From contig CAZESH010000034.1 in assembly GCA_964514665.1 (NCBI GenBank), positions 1 through 22,875 of the forward strand: a stretch of 22,875 nt of DNA. The letters run 5' to 3'. The translations under genes and the position numbers were made by a program. Origin of the DNA: CAZESH01 sp964514665 (GTDB lineage Bacteria > Bacillota > Bacilli > Paenibacillales > KCTC-25726). A model generated the notes under the pieces. The model searched no databases and was not told the origin of the DNA. It was given only the letters and a program-made list of their open reading frames with translations. Of the stretch, positions 6,804 through 15,271 are shown piece by piece; within the stretch, counting starts at the first letter, position 1; the number at the start of each line of letters is the position of its first letter.

Positions 6804-6912
6804 AAATTTCGGGTCCCTTCCATCTATGTAATCGCTACTTTCAGTGCTTTTTTCGTGCCTTCGGCACTTCCATGAAAATGGCATCTTCCGAATACGCAAC
6901 ATGGGCACCCGT

Positions 6913-7872
6913 CTATGATAACATCCGAATGGGCGAACCGCTTAAATAAGCCTGGATATTGGCAACAGCTTCTGAATAGTACGTGCTGTAATTGGCTTGC
7001 GTCACATATCCCAGATGCGGTGTGGCAAGAACGTTGGGCAGCTTGCGGAGAATATCTCCCTCCGGCAAAGGTTCAATTTCGAACACGTCGATTCCCGCTC
7101 CTGCAATCCAACCGTTTTGAAGAGCCTTCACAAGCGCGGAATGATGGACGATCGCGGCTCGTGACGTATTGATCAAATAAGATGAGGGTCGCATGCGCTT
7201 CAATTCCTCAGTGCCGATCAAACCTCTGGTCCGTTCGCCGAGAACAAGATGAATCGATATAAAATCGCTGCTTTCCAGCAATTCCTCTTTTGAGGCTGCC
7301 AGAAGAACACCGGCTGCCTCCGCCCGCTCTAAGGTCAGGTTCTGGCTCCATGCAGCTACCTCCATACCAAATGCATTCCCTATGCTTGCCATCCTGGTTC
7401 CGAGCTTTCCGAGTCCGAGAAGTCCGAGACGCTTGCCAAACAAATCCACCCCGATGCTGCTTTGCCAGGGACCGTTATTACGGAATGCATGATTCTCTGA
7501 AACTATGCTGCGCGCAAGGCCCAAAATCAAAGCCCAGGCCAGTTCGACTGGCGGTCCGGAACTGCCATTCGTACCGCAAACGATCACACCATGCTCCGAG
7601 GCGGCTGTCCTGTCGATAGATGCATTGCGCATACCGGATGTGATCAGCAGCTTCAATTTTGGCAGACGGGCGAAGATCGATGCATGAAAAGGGGTGCGTT
7701 CACGCATGATCACGGCAATTTCACAATCGCCGATTGCTTCAACAAGCTCCTCCTCTTTGACAAAATGCTGTTGAAAAAAACGAACCTCCACGCGATCGGC
7801 AAGCGTTGACCAGTCCGCCATTTTCTCTGCGACTTGCTGGTAATCATCCAGTACGGCGCAGCGAAGTTTCAT
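6913..7872 (-). CDS. D-2-hydroxyacid dehydrogenase, NAD(P)-dependent
   Basis: This 319-residue enzyme of the D-isomer-specific 2-hydroxyacid dehydrogenase family would interconvert a 2-hydroxyacid and a 2-oxoacid. The Rossmann dinucleotide motif is GLLGLGKLG (residues 150-158). The catalytic triad appears as Arg238 in LINTSRAAIV, Glu267 in DVFEIEPLP and His286 in ATPHLGYVT. The substrate-binding half begins with the CAVLDDYQ strand common in the subgroup annotated as D-2-hydroxyacid or phosphoglycerate dehydrogenase-like. The ATG at 7872 has a GAGG about 10 bases upstream. It follows the lyxose-isomerase-like gene by 64 bases and precedes the HAD gene by 109. In context it probably oxidises a hydroxyacid made or imported by this operon. 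Confidence 0.9.
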   Translation of the reverse strand: MKLRCAVLDDYQQVAEKMADWSTLADRVEVRFFQQHFVKEEELVEAIGDCEIAVIMRERTPFHASIFARLPKLKLLITSGMRNASIDRTAASEHGVIVCGTNGSSGPPVELAWALILGLARSIVSENHAFRNNGPWQSSIGVDLFGKRLGLLGLGKLGTRMASIGNAFGMEVAAWSQNLTLERAEAAGVLLAASKEELLESSDFISIHLVLGERTRGLIGTEELKRMRPSSYLINTSRAAIVHHSALVKALQNGWIAGAGIDVFEIEPLPEGDILRKLPNVLATPHLGYVTQANYSTYYSEAVANIQAYLSGSPIRMLS

Positions 7873-7936
7873 TATGCTTCAACCTCTTTTCTTTCCCCAT
7901 CTTTCCGTTCCGATTCGCCCCGTCATTTAATTTGGT

Positions 7937-8482
7937 TTACGGGGTGATTTCAGGAATCCTTATAATTCTCGGATCTGTAAAAATATCAAACTCGTCCCGG
8001 CTTGTGCTGGAAAATTCAGAAACGACCGCGCCTTCATCACCGGCTTGAAACCAATGCAAGGTGTTGGGAGAAATCGTATATTGTTCTCCGGGATTCAATT
8101 CGATTTGATGAAAAACTGTGTAATACATTTCGGATCCGCGAGGAATCTTCGCTTGAATGTCTGTTGACGGTTCTCCTTCAACATAAAGCCATACTACCCC
8201 CCAACGGCAGCGAAAGGTCTCCATCTTGCCTTTCTCGCCGCCAACGGGCGGATGCTTGTGCTCCGGACAAGTTTGACCCGGATACAGCACCAATTCCTTC
8301 GCACAGTACCTGGAGTTGTTTACATAGGTGATCAGCTGCAGGCCCGTACGTTCCAATTCATTGAGGCCAAAGTCGGCGATCTCGATCTGCGCAGCCTCAT
8401 CCTGTGTCAGACGAATGTTTGCCTTTTCCAAAAACGACAATGTTTTTTCTTGCTCTTGTTTGATTTGTGATGCATTAAACAT
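7937..8482 (-). CDS. D-lyxose ketol-isomerase-like cupin
   Basis: This cupin of about 181 residues closely resembles bacterial D-lyxose isomerases, which interconvert D-lyxose and D-xylulose (or D-mannose and D-fructose) using a divalent metal. The core reads LVLYPGQTCPEHKHPPVGGE, METFRCRWGVVWLYVEG, FHQIELNPGEQYTISPNTLH and WFQAGDEGAVVSEFSS. The metal ligands should be the His pair of EHKH, the Glu of ETF and the His of TLHWF. The C-terminal SRDEFDIFTDPRI is also typical. The ATG at 8482 follows an AAGGGGG at good spacing; a longer frame would add 12 non-conserved residues. Its place among acid-catabolism genes is odd for a pentose isomerase, so the true substrate may be a different sugar or sugar acid. 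Confidence 0.85.
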   Translation of the reverse strand: MFNASQIKQEQEKTLSFLEKANIRLTQDEAAQIEIADFGLNELERTGLQLITYVNNSRYCAKELVLYPGQTCPEHKHPPVGGEKGKMETFRCRWGVVWLYVEGEPSTDIQAKIPRGSEMYYTVFHQIELNPGEQYTISPNTLHWFQAGDEGAVVSEFSSTSRDEFDIFTDPRIIRIPEITP

Positions 8483-8519
8483 GATAAACACCCCCTTCTT
8501 TGAAGCCCTTCTCCCCATT

Positions 8520-9851
8520 TCATGACAAAGCTTTATCGATAAAATAAGCGGACAAACCGATATAATTTTTCGTACTTAAGAGCTCGTCAATCTCTTTATC
8601 CGTAAGATGACTGCGTATCTCCTTGCTGCTTTTAAGCTCATCTGCCAGCAGAATTCCTTTTTCATAACTGCTCATCGCCAGATCATACACCAGTTCATGG
8701 GCTTTCTGATGACCGACAAATTGCGAAAGCTTCATGAACACCGCTTCCGACATAATCAATCCCTTAGAAAGCTTAAGGTTGGCTTCCATCTGTTTCTCAT
8801 TGACCTTCAAATCGCGCAGCACCCATTCCATATGCTTTAAAACCGCACTGACATATTTAAAGCTTGTCGGTATGACCTCCCATTCAATCATCCATACACG
8901 AAGATCCCTTTCATTCTCCATCATCATCGATTGCGTGATCAATGCCGTTTGCTGCCGCAGGAAGGAGTTGATGGCGACGACGGTTTCACATGCCATGGGA
9001 TTTCGCTTTTGCGGCATCGTGCTGCTGCCGACTTTGCCGTGATAGAAAGGTTCCTCCAGCTCTCCGACTTCTGTCTTCTGCAGCTGCACGATCTCGTTGG
9101 CAATTTTGCCGAAAGTGGATCCGATCATAGCCAAAAGAAATACAGTTTCAGAAAGGCGGTCTCTGGCAGCATGCCATGTAACTTTCGGATTGGTCAAGCC
9201 AAGCTTGGCAAAAAAGCGTTCTCTGACTTCAACCGCATTTTCGCCCAAAGAAGCGAGTGTTCCTACACCTCCGCTTAGGTTGCCGGTGTTGGTCTTGGCT
9301 TTTATTTCCTGTAATCGTACCATGTGCCGGCTGATTTCATCAACCCAAACGGCAGCTTTGTATCCGAAGGTAAGCGGCAATCCCTGCTGACCGTGCGTTC
9401 TGCCGGACATTATCGTATGCTTATGCTTGCGGGCAAGACTTTTGGCAATCGCCAGCAATTTATCAAGATCCCGTTCCACCGCTTGCAGCGCTTCTCCGAT
9501 TTGCAGCATCAATCCCGTATCCATGATATCCTGTGTTGTCGCTCCCCAATGAATATATTCACCGTAAGGGCGATCACACAAGCCTTCAAATTGTCGAATC
9601 ATCGAGATGAGCGGATGCCAGGTGGATAAAATTCCTTTTTTCATTTCATCGATGGAAAATAATTCGACCTTTCCCTTTTTTCGTATTTCCGCTGCAGCTT
9701 CAGACGGAATTACGCCCAATTCCGCTTCTGCTTCGGCAAGCGCAATCTCGGCCTCAATCCATTTCTGCACTTGATTGCGGTCCGAAAAAATGTCGCGCAT
9801 TTCCTCTGTCGAAAAAAGATTTTGAAATAGTGAAGAACTGAGTACACTCAA
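8520..9851 (-). CDS. Aspartase/fumarase superfamily lyase (adenylosuccinate lyase or CMLE-like)
   Basis: This 443-residue protein carries the superfamily signature SSTMPQKRNP (about residues 276-285), with the upstream GATTQDIMDTG and SGRTHGQQ regions that supply the catalytic residues. The start region SLFQNLFSTEEMRDIFSD is typical of the 3-carboxy-cis,cis-muconate cycloisomerase/adenylosuccinate-lyase-like subgroup. Such enzymes perform beta-elimination of a fumarate-like product from succinyl adducts, or cycloisomerisation. A housekeeping PurB is unlikely because there are no purine neighbours. I chose the TTG at 9851 because AGGAGG lies 7 bases upstream; the TTG at 9857 is too close to it. 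It follows the TRAP permease by 30 bases, which suggests it acts on the imported acid. Confidence 0.88.
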   Translation of the reverse strand: MSVLSSSLFQNLFSTEEMRDIFSDRNQVQKWIEAEIALAEAEAELGVIPSEAAAEIRKKGKVELFSIDEMKKGILSTWHPLISMIRQFEGLCDRPYGEYIHWGATTQDIMDTGLMLQIGEALQAVERDLDKLLAIAKSLARKHKHTIMSGRTHGQQGLPLTFGYKAAVWVDEISRHMVRLQEIKAKTNTGNLSGGVGTLASLGENAVEVRERFFAKLGLTNPKVTWHAARDRLSETVFLLAMIGSTFGKIANEIVQLQKTEVGELEEPFYHGKVGSSTMPQKRNPMACETVVAINSFLRQQTALITQSMMMENERDLRVWMIEWEVIPTSFKYVSAVLKHMEWVLRDLKVNEKQMEANLKLSKGLIMSEAVFMKLSQFVGHQKAHELVYDLAMSSYEKGILLADELKSSKEIRSHLTDKEIDELLSTKNYIGLSAYFIDKALS

Positions 9852-9881
9852 CTTCAAACCTCCTTGTTTTCAGAGTCCAGA

Positions 9882-11723
9882 TCATCCGATGAGCCTGCCC
9901 GGAAGCCATAATACAAGCTGCGGGAAAAAGATGATAATGATGATGACAACAGCAAGCAGCAGAAAATATGAAGCTGAACCGCGAACCACCTGATTGATGC
10001 TGGATTTTGAAATGTCTTTAATGACAAACAGGTTCAATCCGACCGGTGGTGTAATCAGGGCGAGTTCCATCAGCATGGTCAGATAGACGCCGAACCACAA
10101 GCCGTTAATCCCCAAAGAAATGATCAAAGGATAGACGACAGGCAGCGTGATCAGCATCACGGATACGACCTCCATAAACATGCCCAGGATCATGTAGCCG
10201 AACGTAATGCTTAACATGACAGCCCAAGTGGACATGCCGGATTGATTGATGAAGTTCAGCAAATTATCGGGAATCTGCAGCAAGGTAACAACCTGTCCCA
10301 GCATTAAAGCTCCGGCGATAATCATCAGGATCATGCCGCTGCTCAAAGTGCCTTCTGCCAAAATGGCCGGCATGTCTCGGACGGTTATTTTTTTCCTTGC
10401 GAGAGAGACGATAAACGCATAGATTACGGCAGCGGCGCCGGCCTGGGTCGGGGTAAGCAGACCGAAATAAATGCCCAGAATGATTAAAAACGGCAGAATC
10501 ACGCCCCATATCGCATTTCTCGTGGCCAGCAAACGCGCTTTTAGACTATACTTTTCGGCAACCGTCCCCTTATCGGCGATGATAAAATTCCAAACCGCAA
10601 ACAACAGCATGACCAATAAACCGGGAAATACTCCGCCCATAAAAAGTTGGCCTGTCGACTCGTCCGTCATGCCGCTGTATAAAATCATGGGTGTGCTGGG
10701 AGGAATCAGTATGCCCAATGTCCCTCCGCCCGCCAACAACCCATACACCCTGAGCGGCCTGTATTTCCGTCTGATCATTTCAGGAATGGCAATAATCCCG
10801 ATCGCTGCGCAAGTGGCCACGCTCGAGCCGGATATGGCTGCGAAAATCCCGCAAGCCAAAACCGTCGCAATACCGAACCCTCCGCGGATATGTCCCAGCC
10901 AAGCCGTGGCAAATTGATAGATTTCCGGGCCGATATTCCCCTTCTGCAGGATCACACCCGCCAAAATAAAAAGCGGGATCGCCAACAGCGAGCTGTTATC
11001 CAATGCTTTAAAGGCAATCTGTGCAATTTGCGGGAGACCCTGGTCCAAGCCGGACAGAAAGACAAGACCGAGAGATCCGACGACACCCAACGTGGCGAAA
11101 ATCGGCACCCCGCCGATCAGCATTACGACAAGCATTATAAGCAGACCCAATATCGGTGAAGAGAACCACAATGCGATGCCCAGGATGAACGCAGCCAACA
11201 AGATCAAGCTTGGTATCCACTGAATTCGCTCTTTTTGCTTCCCGCTTTGAAGGATCAACTCTATCAAGGAAAAGACGCTCTGTATTAAAAAAACCGCCAA
11301 ACCGACAGCTCCGCCCAAATAAACATAGGACATCGGCGCTTGCACAAGAGTGGATGACCGCTCATGAGTGGCGAAAGCAGTCATGGATAAATGGAATGTA
11401 TAGTAAGACATTGCCGACAAAAATAAAATGATCAGGAGATACCCGCCTGCTTGAATCACTTTTTCTGTTTTTGCATTAAGATGGGAAATCAAAATTTCTA
11501 CATGGATATGGCGATTTTTCAGTAATACGAAGCCGGAAGACAAGAATGAAAACCAAAACAAGCCATAGCCGGAGATTTCATATACCCAAATCGTGCCGTG
11601 CCTTAAAATCAATTGAAGCAATATGTCATAGCCCATCATGAACGATATCACAACCATCAGCCAACCGGCCAACGAACCGGTCCAGGAAGACAGTCTCGGT
11701 ATGGTGTTTCGAATTACGGACAT
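9882..11723 (-). CDS. TRAP transporter fused permease (DctQ-DctM)
   Basis: This 613-residue membrane protein fuses the small (DctQ) and large (DctM) subunits of a tripartite ATP-independent periplasmic transporter. The first 165 or so residues have the four-helix DctQ layout, including ISGYGLFWFSFLSSGFVLLKNRHIHVE. The rest is DctM-like, with GVPIFATLGVVG, DNSSLLAIPLFILAG, GISGSSVATCAA-like (here AAISGSSVATCAA), GGGTLGILIPPSTPMILYSG and PPVGLNLFVIKDI. Import uses a sodium or proton gradient together with an extracytoplasmic DctP protein, which is encoded two genes upstream. The ATG at 11723 follows GGGGTG; an upstream TTG would add 17 hydrophilic residues. The substrate is unknown; the neighbouring lyase and dehydrogenase suggest an organic acid. 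Confidence 0.92.
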   Translation of the reverse strand: MSVIRNTIPRLSSWTGSLAGWLMVVISFMMGYDILLQLILRHGTIWVYEISGYGLFWFSFLSSGFVLLKNRHIHVEILISHLNAKTEKVIQAGGYLLIILFLSAMSYYTFHLSMTAFATHERSSTLVQAPMSYVYLGGAVGLAVFLIQSVFSLIELILQSGKQKERIQWIPSLILLAAFILGIALWFSSPILGLLIMLVVMLIGGVPIFATLGVVGSLGLVFLSGLDQGLPQIAQIAFKALDNSSLLAIPLFILAGVILQKGNIGPEIYQFATAWLGHIRGGFGIATVLACGIFAAISGSSVATCAAIGIIAIPEMIRRKYRPLRVYGLLAGGGTLGILIPPSTPMILYSGMTDESTGQLFMGGVFPGLLVMLLFAVWNFIIADKGTVAEKYSLKARLLATRNAIWGVILPFLIILGIYFGLLTPTQAGAAAVIYAFIVSLARKKITVRDMPAILAEGTLSSGMILMIIAGALMLGQVVTLLQIPDNLLNFINQSGMSTWAVMLSITFGYMILGMFMEVVSVMLITLPVVYPLIISLGINGLWFGVYLTMLMELALITPPVGLNLFVIKDISKSSINQVVRGSASYFLLLAVVIIIIIFFPQLVLWLPGRLIG

Positions 11724-11760
11724 GCTGTTGTCACCCCATCTTTGAACGCTGATGAACCCA

Positions 11761-12516
11761 TTACTTGTGCGCAACCATCAGCCTTGATAAGTGCTCTGCT
11801 TTTTCCATAACCAGTTTGGCAAGTGCCGCTTCTTTTTGCCGGTCGCAGCGGTATTCCGGCACCGTTATGACCAGATCTCCGAGCAATTGCTTGCCGGAGC
11901 CGAAAACCGGAGCGGCGATGCCTATCGCACCGCCGATCCTTTCTCCGGATGTGACAATATACCCTTGCCGTCTAATTTCCATTAACTCTTGTTTCAATTG
12001 TTCAGATTTAAGGACAACACCGGCTTTCTCCGCTTGCTTGATGATCTGTTCAATTTCTTCATCGGGAAGCCATGCCATGATGGCTTTACCGCTGGCGCCA
12101 ACATAAACCGGCATCAGTACGCCGACGTCAACGACATATCTTAGCGGATTCACGGACTGCTCCATAATGGCCACCATCATCTGTCGATGCGTGCGGTTAT
12201 ACAAACCGAACAGCACCGTTTCGCCGGATTCTTCGGCCAGTTCCTTGGCAAGTTGACGGGCGACCTCCATATAGTCCATTTTTTGCATCACGAGCGAGGC
12301 TAATCTGTAGGATTCCATCGCAAGCGAGTACTGGTAGCTTTCTGCGGTTTGAACAATGAAGCCCACTGCCTGCAAATCGATTAACAGCCGATGCACCGTA
12401 CTTTTGGGAATGTGCAGTTCGTGGGAGATTTGTCTCACACTGTACTCGTTATTTCCTTCAATCATGAAACGCAATATACGCAAAGCTTTTTGTGCAGAAG
12501 AATCTTCCCGCGTCAT
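11761..12516 (-). CDS. IclR-family transcriptional regulator (TRAP operon)
   Basis: This 251-residue protein has an N-terminal winged helix (YSVRQISHELHIPKSTVHRLL, about residues 25-45) and a C-terminal IclR effector domain (GASGKAIMAWL, RRQGYIVTSGERIGGAIGIAAPV). IclR regulators bind small catabolic intermediates and repress or activate nearby operons. It sits between dctP (70 bases upstream) and the fused TRAP permease (37 bases downstream), an unusual place for the regulator. It probably controls the dctP promoter region, where TGTCC/GGACA half-sites occur. The ATG at 12516 has a GGAG about 9 bases upstream. The target sites are inference. Confidence 0.92.
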   Translation of the reverse strand: MTREDSSAQKALRILRFMIEGNNEYSVRQISHELHIPKSTVHRLLIDLQAVGFIVQTAESYQYSLAMESYRLASLVMQKMDYMEVARQLAKELAEESGETVLFGLYNRTHRQMMVAIMEQSVNPLRYVVDVGVLMPVYVGASGKAIMAWLPDEEIEQIIKQAEKAGVVLKSEQLKQELMEIRRQGYIVTSGERIGGAIGIAAPVFGSGKQLLGDLVITVPEYRCDRQKEAALAKLVMEKAEHLSRLMVAHK

Positions 12517-12586
12517 CCGTCATCACTCCAAATAAAATATAATCTAATCGTGCAGCTGCTTTAGAAGATTCTTCAGACTTTAATTT

Positions 12587-13732
12587 TTATTTGATTCGCT
12601 CATCTTCCACTTTTTGCAGCAATGCTTTTCCTTCATCTCCGGTTTGTGACAGGAAATGATCTTTCAATTTGGGCAGTACCGAATCTTGAATGGTTTTGTA
12701 ATCTTTACCTTCGATAGTGATGATATTAACTCCTTTTTCTTTCAATTGCGCCATGGCGGTTTTGGTTTCCTTCTGGGCTTCGTCCCTCGACCATGCATCG
12801 GATTTTTGGCCTGCGTCCATCAAAATTTTCTTCTGATCATCAGACAGTTTGTTCCAAGTGTCCAAATTGACCAAAATGGCATAGGGTGTGACGGGCTCGA
12901 GACTCATATCCGTTACATTCTTTGCCACTTCATAAAATTTGCGGCTGAGATGACTGACTGCAGTTGACATGGCTCCGTCAATCGCGCCTTTGGATAACGC
13001 ATCGTACACATCGCCTGCGCCCATCGACACAGCTGTCGATCCGGCATATTGGAAAAATGCAGAGGAATACTGTCCCCAACCTCTCATGCGTTTTCCTTTA
13101 AAATCATTAATATTGCGAATCGGATCTTTGGAGATGATCGATTGGTCATTGTAGTTGAACCATCCGATCAATTTGACATGCGCTTTCTCCTGCAAGCTTT
13201 TATCCAACTGTGCCGAAATGGCGTCGCGGGAGCGATAATAATGATCGTAATTGTCAAACAGCATCGGAATATAGAGCGCACCGATCAGCGGCACTTTTCC
13301 CGTCCAAAAATCCATTTGGCACATGCCGATATCCACTGCACCGGTTGGAAGAACATTAACGGCATCTTTATCGTTGTACAGTTGTCCGGCAGGGAATGTT
13401 TCAACTTGGATGGAACCGTTGGAAGCACCTTCAACATTCTTTTTAAAATCATTGAGAGCCGTTGTGCCGAAAGATTTGATCGGTAAAGTACCAATCATCT
13501 TCAACTTGATCTGTTCCCCGGATTTTTGGGCATTATCCGAAGCTTGACTTGCAGGAGCTTGGGACGGATTACTCTTGGCAGAATCACTTGGGGATGGGCT
13601 GGCATTTGATTCGGACGAGCTGCTTGCAGCCTCTTTTTTCGAACCGGAAAAAGCGCCTCCGCCACAACCGGCAGTGATAACAGTAAGCATCACCAAAACC
13701 AACAATGAAAGCATGAATCGATTTTTTAACAA
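12587..13732 (-). CDS. dctP: TRAP transporter substrate-binding lipoprotein (DctP family)
   Basis: This 381-residue secreted protein captures the substrate outside the membrane and delivers it to the DctQM permease. The N-terminus is a lipoprotein signal: KNRF, a hydrophobic stretch, then VITAGC with the lipobox-like Cys near residue 23. A Ser/Pro/Lys-rich linker follows to about residue 70. The DctP fold contains FPAGQLYNDKDAVNVLPTGA, DIGMCQMDFWTGKVP, FKGKRMRG and ALSKGAIDGAMST. The TTG at 13732 has GGGAGG 8 bases upstream. It is the first gene of its operon, behind a promoter with a cre site. A Gram-positive-style lipoprotein anchor fits a Bacillota host. Confidence 0.92.
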   Translation of the reverse strand: MLKNRFMLSLLVLVMLTVITAGCGGGAFSGSKKEAASSSSESNASPSPSDSAKSNPSQAPASQASDNAQKSGEQIKLKMIGTLPIKSFGTTALNDFKKNVEGASNGSIQVETFPAGQLYNDKDAVNVLPTGAVDIGMCQMDFWTGKVPLIGALYIPMLFDNYDHYYRSRDAISAQLDKSLQEKAHVKLIGWFNYNDQSIISKDPIRNINDFKGKRMRGWGQYSSAFFQYAGSTAVSMGAGDVYDALSKGAIDGAMSTAVSHLSRKFYEVAKNVTDMSLEPVTPYAILVNLDTWNKLSDDQKKILMDAGQKSDAWSRDEAQKETKTAMAQLKEKGVNIITIEGKDYKTIQDSVLPKLKDHFLSQTGDEGKALLQKVEDERIK

Positions 13733-13760
13733 ATGAAAAACCTCCCTGTTTAATGATAAA

Positions 13761-13781
13761 ATTATATTGACAGCGCTTTCA
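13761..13781 (-). promoter_or_regulatory. dctP -10 box with overlapping CcpA cre site
   Basis: The minus strand reads TGAAAGCGCTGTCA at 13768-13781, a full match to the cre consensus TGWAANCGNTNWCA bound by CcpA. A perfect TATAAT follows at 13761-13766. No good -35 stands 16-18 bases upstream of it, so the promoter may need an activator. CcpA bound here would block RNA polymerase, implying repression of the TRAP operon when preferred sugars are present. Confidence 0.68.
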
Positions 13782-13837
13782 AATCGTGATGAATATTACT
13801 TGGAATCCCCTCCTGCATCCATAAATTTTATTATCAA

Positions 13838-13864
13838 TGTCCCGTATAGCAGGACAGGTGTCCT
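13838..13864. promoter_or_regulatory. TGTCC/GGACA half-site cluster upstream of dctP (candidate operator)
   Basis: The plus strand reads TGTCC-N9-GGACA-N2-TGTCC, which includes the 14-base inverted repeat AGGACAGGTGTCCT at 13851-13864. It lies about 85-110 bases upstream of the predicted dctP transcript start. That is a usual place for an activator, and the promoter has a weak -35. The IclR regulator of the TRAP operon is the natural candidate, but this is inference. The rest of the 201-base gap (13733-13933) is AT-rich; I see no gene and no clear terminator after the PrpD-like gene. Confidence 0.45.
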
Positions 13865-13933
13865 ACTACTGAGCGATAATAATTATTTCGACGTTTCCTT
13901 TCCAATTCCTCTGTCATTTATCTGTTTACCCGT

Positions 13934-15271
13934 TCATGGCAGACAGGAAAGCATCTTATCGATTAAAGGAACGGCTTGCGCCGTAGAGAAAAATCCGCGT
14001 GACTGCTCATACAATGCAAGGCGGGATTGCCGGTCCCAGCGGGGATTCATGCAGCCCATAAACTTTTCTTTCAAATCCTCTTCGCTCATCGGATTTTCCG
14101 GATATCCCTTTGCCGACTTCACCGCAGCTTCGAATTGCTGCCCGTTCTGCATTTCGATTTTCAAACCCAATACCTGCTCTCCGTAACTTGCATTTCGCAG
14201 GTTTTCAACAATTTCACGCGATATTTTTGACATCAGTTCCTGCGCCGCTGCTTTGCTCTCCGCAAATCCCCCGGCAAAATGCCAATTGTTCATTGGCCCT
14301 GTGAGCAGGCCTAATGCTGTGCAGTATTCCAGACTGAACTTGGCCTGCATGCCATCCTGCGGGTCGGGATAGCAAAGCACCTTGTCGGTTGAAGGGGAAA
14401 TAAAGCAGGTGACCGATTTAATCGAATCCGCATGAAAATCGTCGATTTCTCTGATTTTTATTGCACAGTCAATGGCCCGTGTGGTATATCCGCAGGAAGG
14501 ATAAGGCTTTATAATAATGCCTTCTTCGATAAATCGTTTGGACACTCGATGAACCTTGTTTGTGCCAGAGAAAATATGAAAGTAGGATTGCTGTGAATTC
14601 AAGGCCTGAAGCGAAGCATCGAAGCCCTTTGCCGCCAATTTCGCCGCAAAAATTCCGTTTCCGGCAGCCCAACCCGCATGCAGAGGTTTGGTCGAAGTTC
14701 CGAAATTCCCCCGAATCCCCGAAGCCAACGAAGCGGCTAAGCCCATCGCATGCATAGCGTCGGAACGATTTAACGACAGCAAGCGGCAGGCTGCGGCTGT
14801 TGCGCCGAACACTCCGATAGTCGCGGTTGTATGCCAGCCTTTGACGTACTGGGCTCCGGCTGAATTGGCGGCAATTTGCGCCATTGTTTCATAACCGGCT
14901 GTGTAGGCATCCATCATTTGTTTGCCGCTGCTGTTCTGTTCATATCCAAGGGCATAAATCACAGGCATCAGCACTACAGAAGGATGACCGATCAGCACCG
15001 AAGAAATATCGTCATAATCCAACGCATGCCCTAATGTGCCCAATGCCATTGCGGCTTGTTGAGCATTGGTGGTTTCCTGCATGCCCGGCAGCGGAATGCT
15101 GCCTTTGGACGTATCTTTGATGTATGCGATTAGATGCCGGTAAGCAGGTTCTTCCAGTGCCGCCAGCGCAGCTGCGAAAAAGTCGACGGCGCAAATGCTG
15201 ACAGTGTTCCGGGCTTTGTCTGAAAGATCGGCAAATTCATCGTAAATCCACTCCGTCAAATCAAGGGTCAT
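13934..15271 (-). CDS. MmgE/PrpD-family protein
   Basis: This 445-residue protein belongs to the family of 2-methylcitrate dehydratase (PrpD/MmgE) and cis-aconitate decarboxylase-like proteins. Recognisable parts are GHALDYDDISSVLIGHPSV, YVKGWHTTATIGVFGATAAA, GTSTKPLHAGWAAGNG and KPYPSCGYTTRAID, all conserved in this fold. Family members dehydrate, decarboxylate or isomerise tricarboxylates and other branched acids. It overlaps the CoA-transferase gene by ATGA, so translation is coupled. There is no citrate-synthase-like or isocitrate-lyase-like neighbour, so a methylcitrate cycle role is not supported. It may instead dehydrate or isomerise a dicarboxylate linked to the CoA cassette. Confidence 0.88.
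   Translation of the reverse strand: MTLDLTEWIYDEFADLSDKARNTVSICAVDFFAAALAALEEPAYRHLIAYIKDTSKGSIPLPGMQETTNAQQAAMALGTLGHALDYDDISSVLIGHPSVVLMPVIYALGYEQNSSGKQMMDAYTAGYETMAQIAANSAGAQYVKGWHTTATIGVFGATAAACRLLSLNRSDAMHAMGLAASLASGIRGNFGTSTKPLHAGWAAGNGIFAAKLAAKGFDASLQALNSQQSYFHIFSGTNKVHRVSKRFIEEGIIIKPYPSCGYTTRAIDCAIKIREIDDFHADSIKSVTCFISPSTDKVLCYPDPQDGMQAKFSLEYCTALGLLTGPMNNWHFAGGFAESKAAAQELMSKISREIVENLRNASYGEQVLGLKIEMQNGQQFEAAVKSAKGYPENPMSEEDLKEKFMGCMNPRWDRQSRLALYEQSRGFFSTAQAVPLIDKMLSCLP

Noticed and set aside
6804..6912. Possible small hairpin (GTGCC-GAA-GGCAC on the minus strand) between the dehydrogenase and HAD genes
   Set aside because: The stem is only 5 bases and is followed by As, not Ts, on the coding strand, so it is not a terminator. 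I see no promoter or small gene in this gap.
8520..9851. Assignment as housekeeping adenylosuccinate lyase PurB
   Set aside because: There is no purine gene context, and the N-terminus and operon resemble catabolic lyases of the superfamily instead.
12517..12586. Possible terminator between dctP and the IclR gene
   Set aside because: Only short inverted repeats such as GAAGA-TCTTC are present and there is no T-run; co-transcription is more likely.
13868..13895. AT-rich near-palindrome around TAATAATTATT in the gap before dctP
   Set aside because: AT-rich symmetry is common by chance in intergenic DNA, and nothing ties it to a regulator.
13934..15271. Methylcitrate cycle (prp) operon
   Set aside because: Only a PrpD-family protein is present, with no methylcitrate synthase or methylisocitrate lyase nearby.
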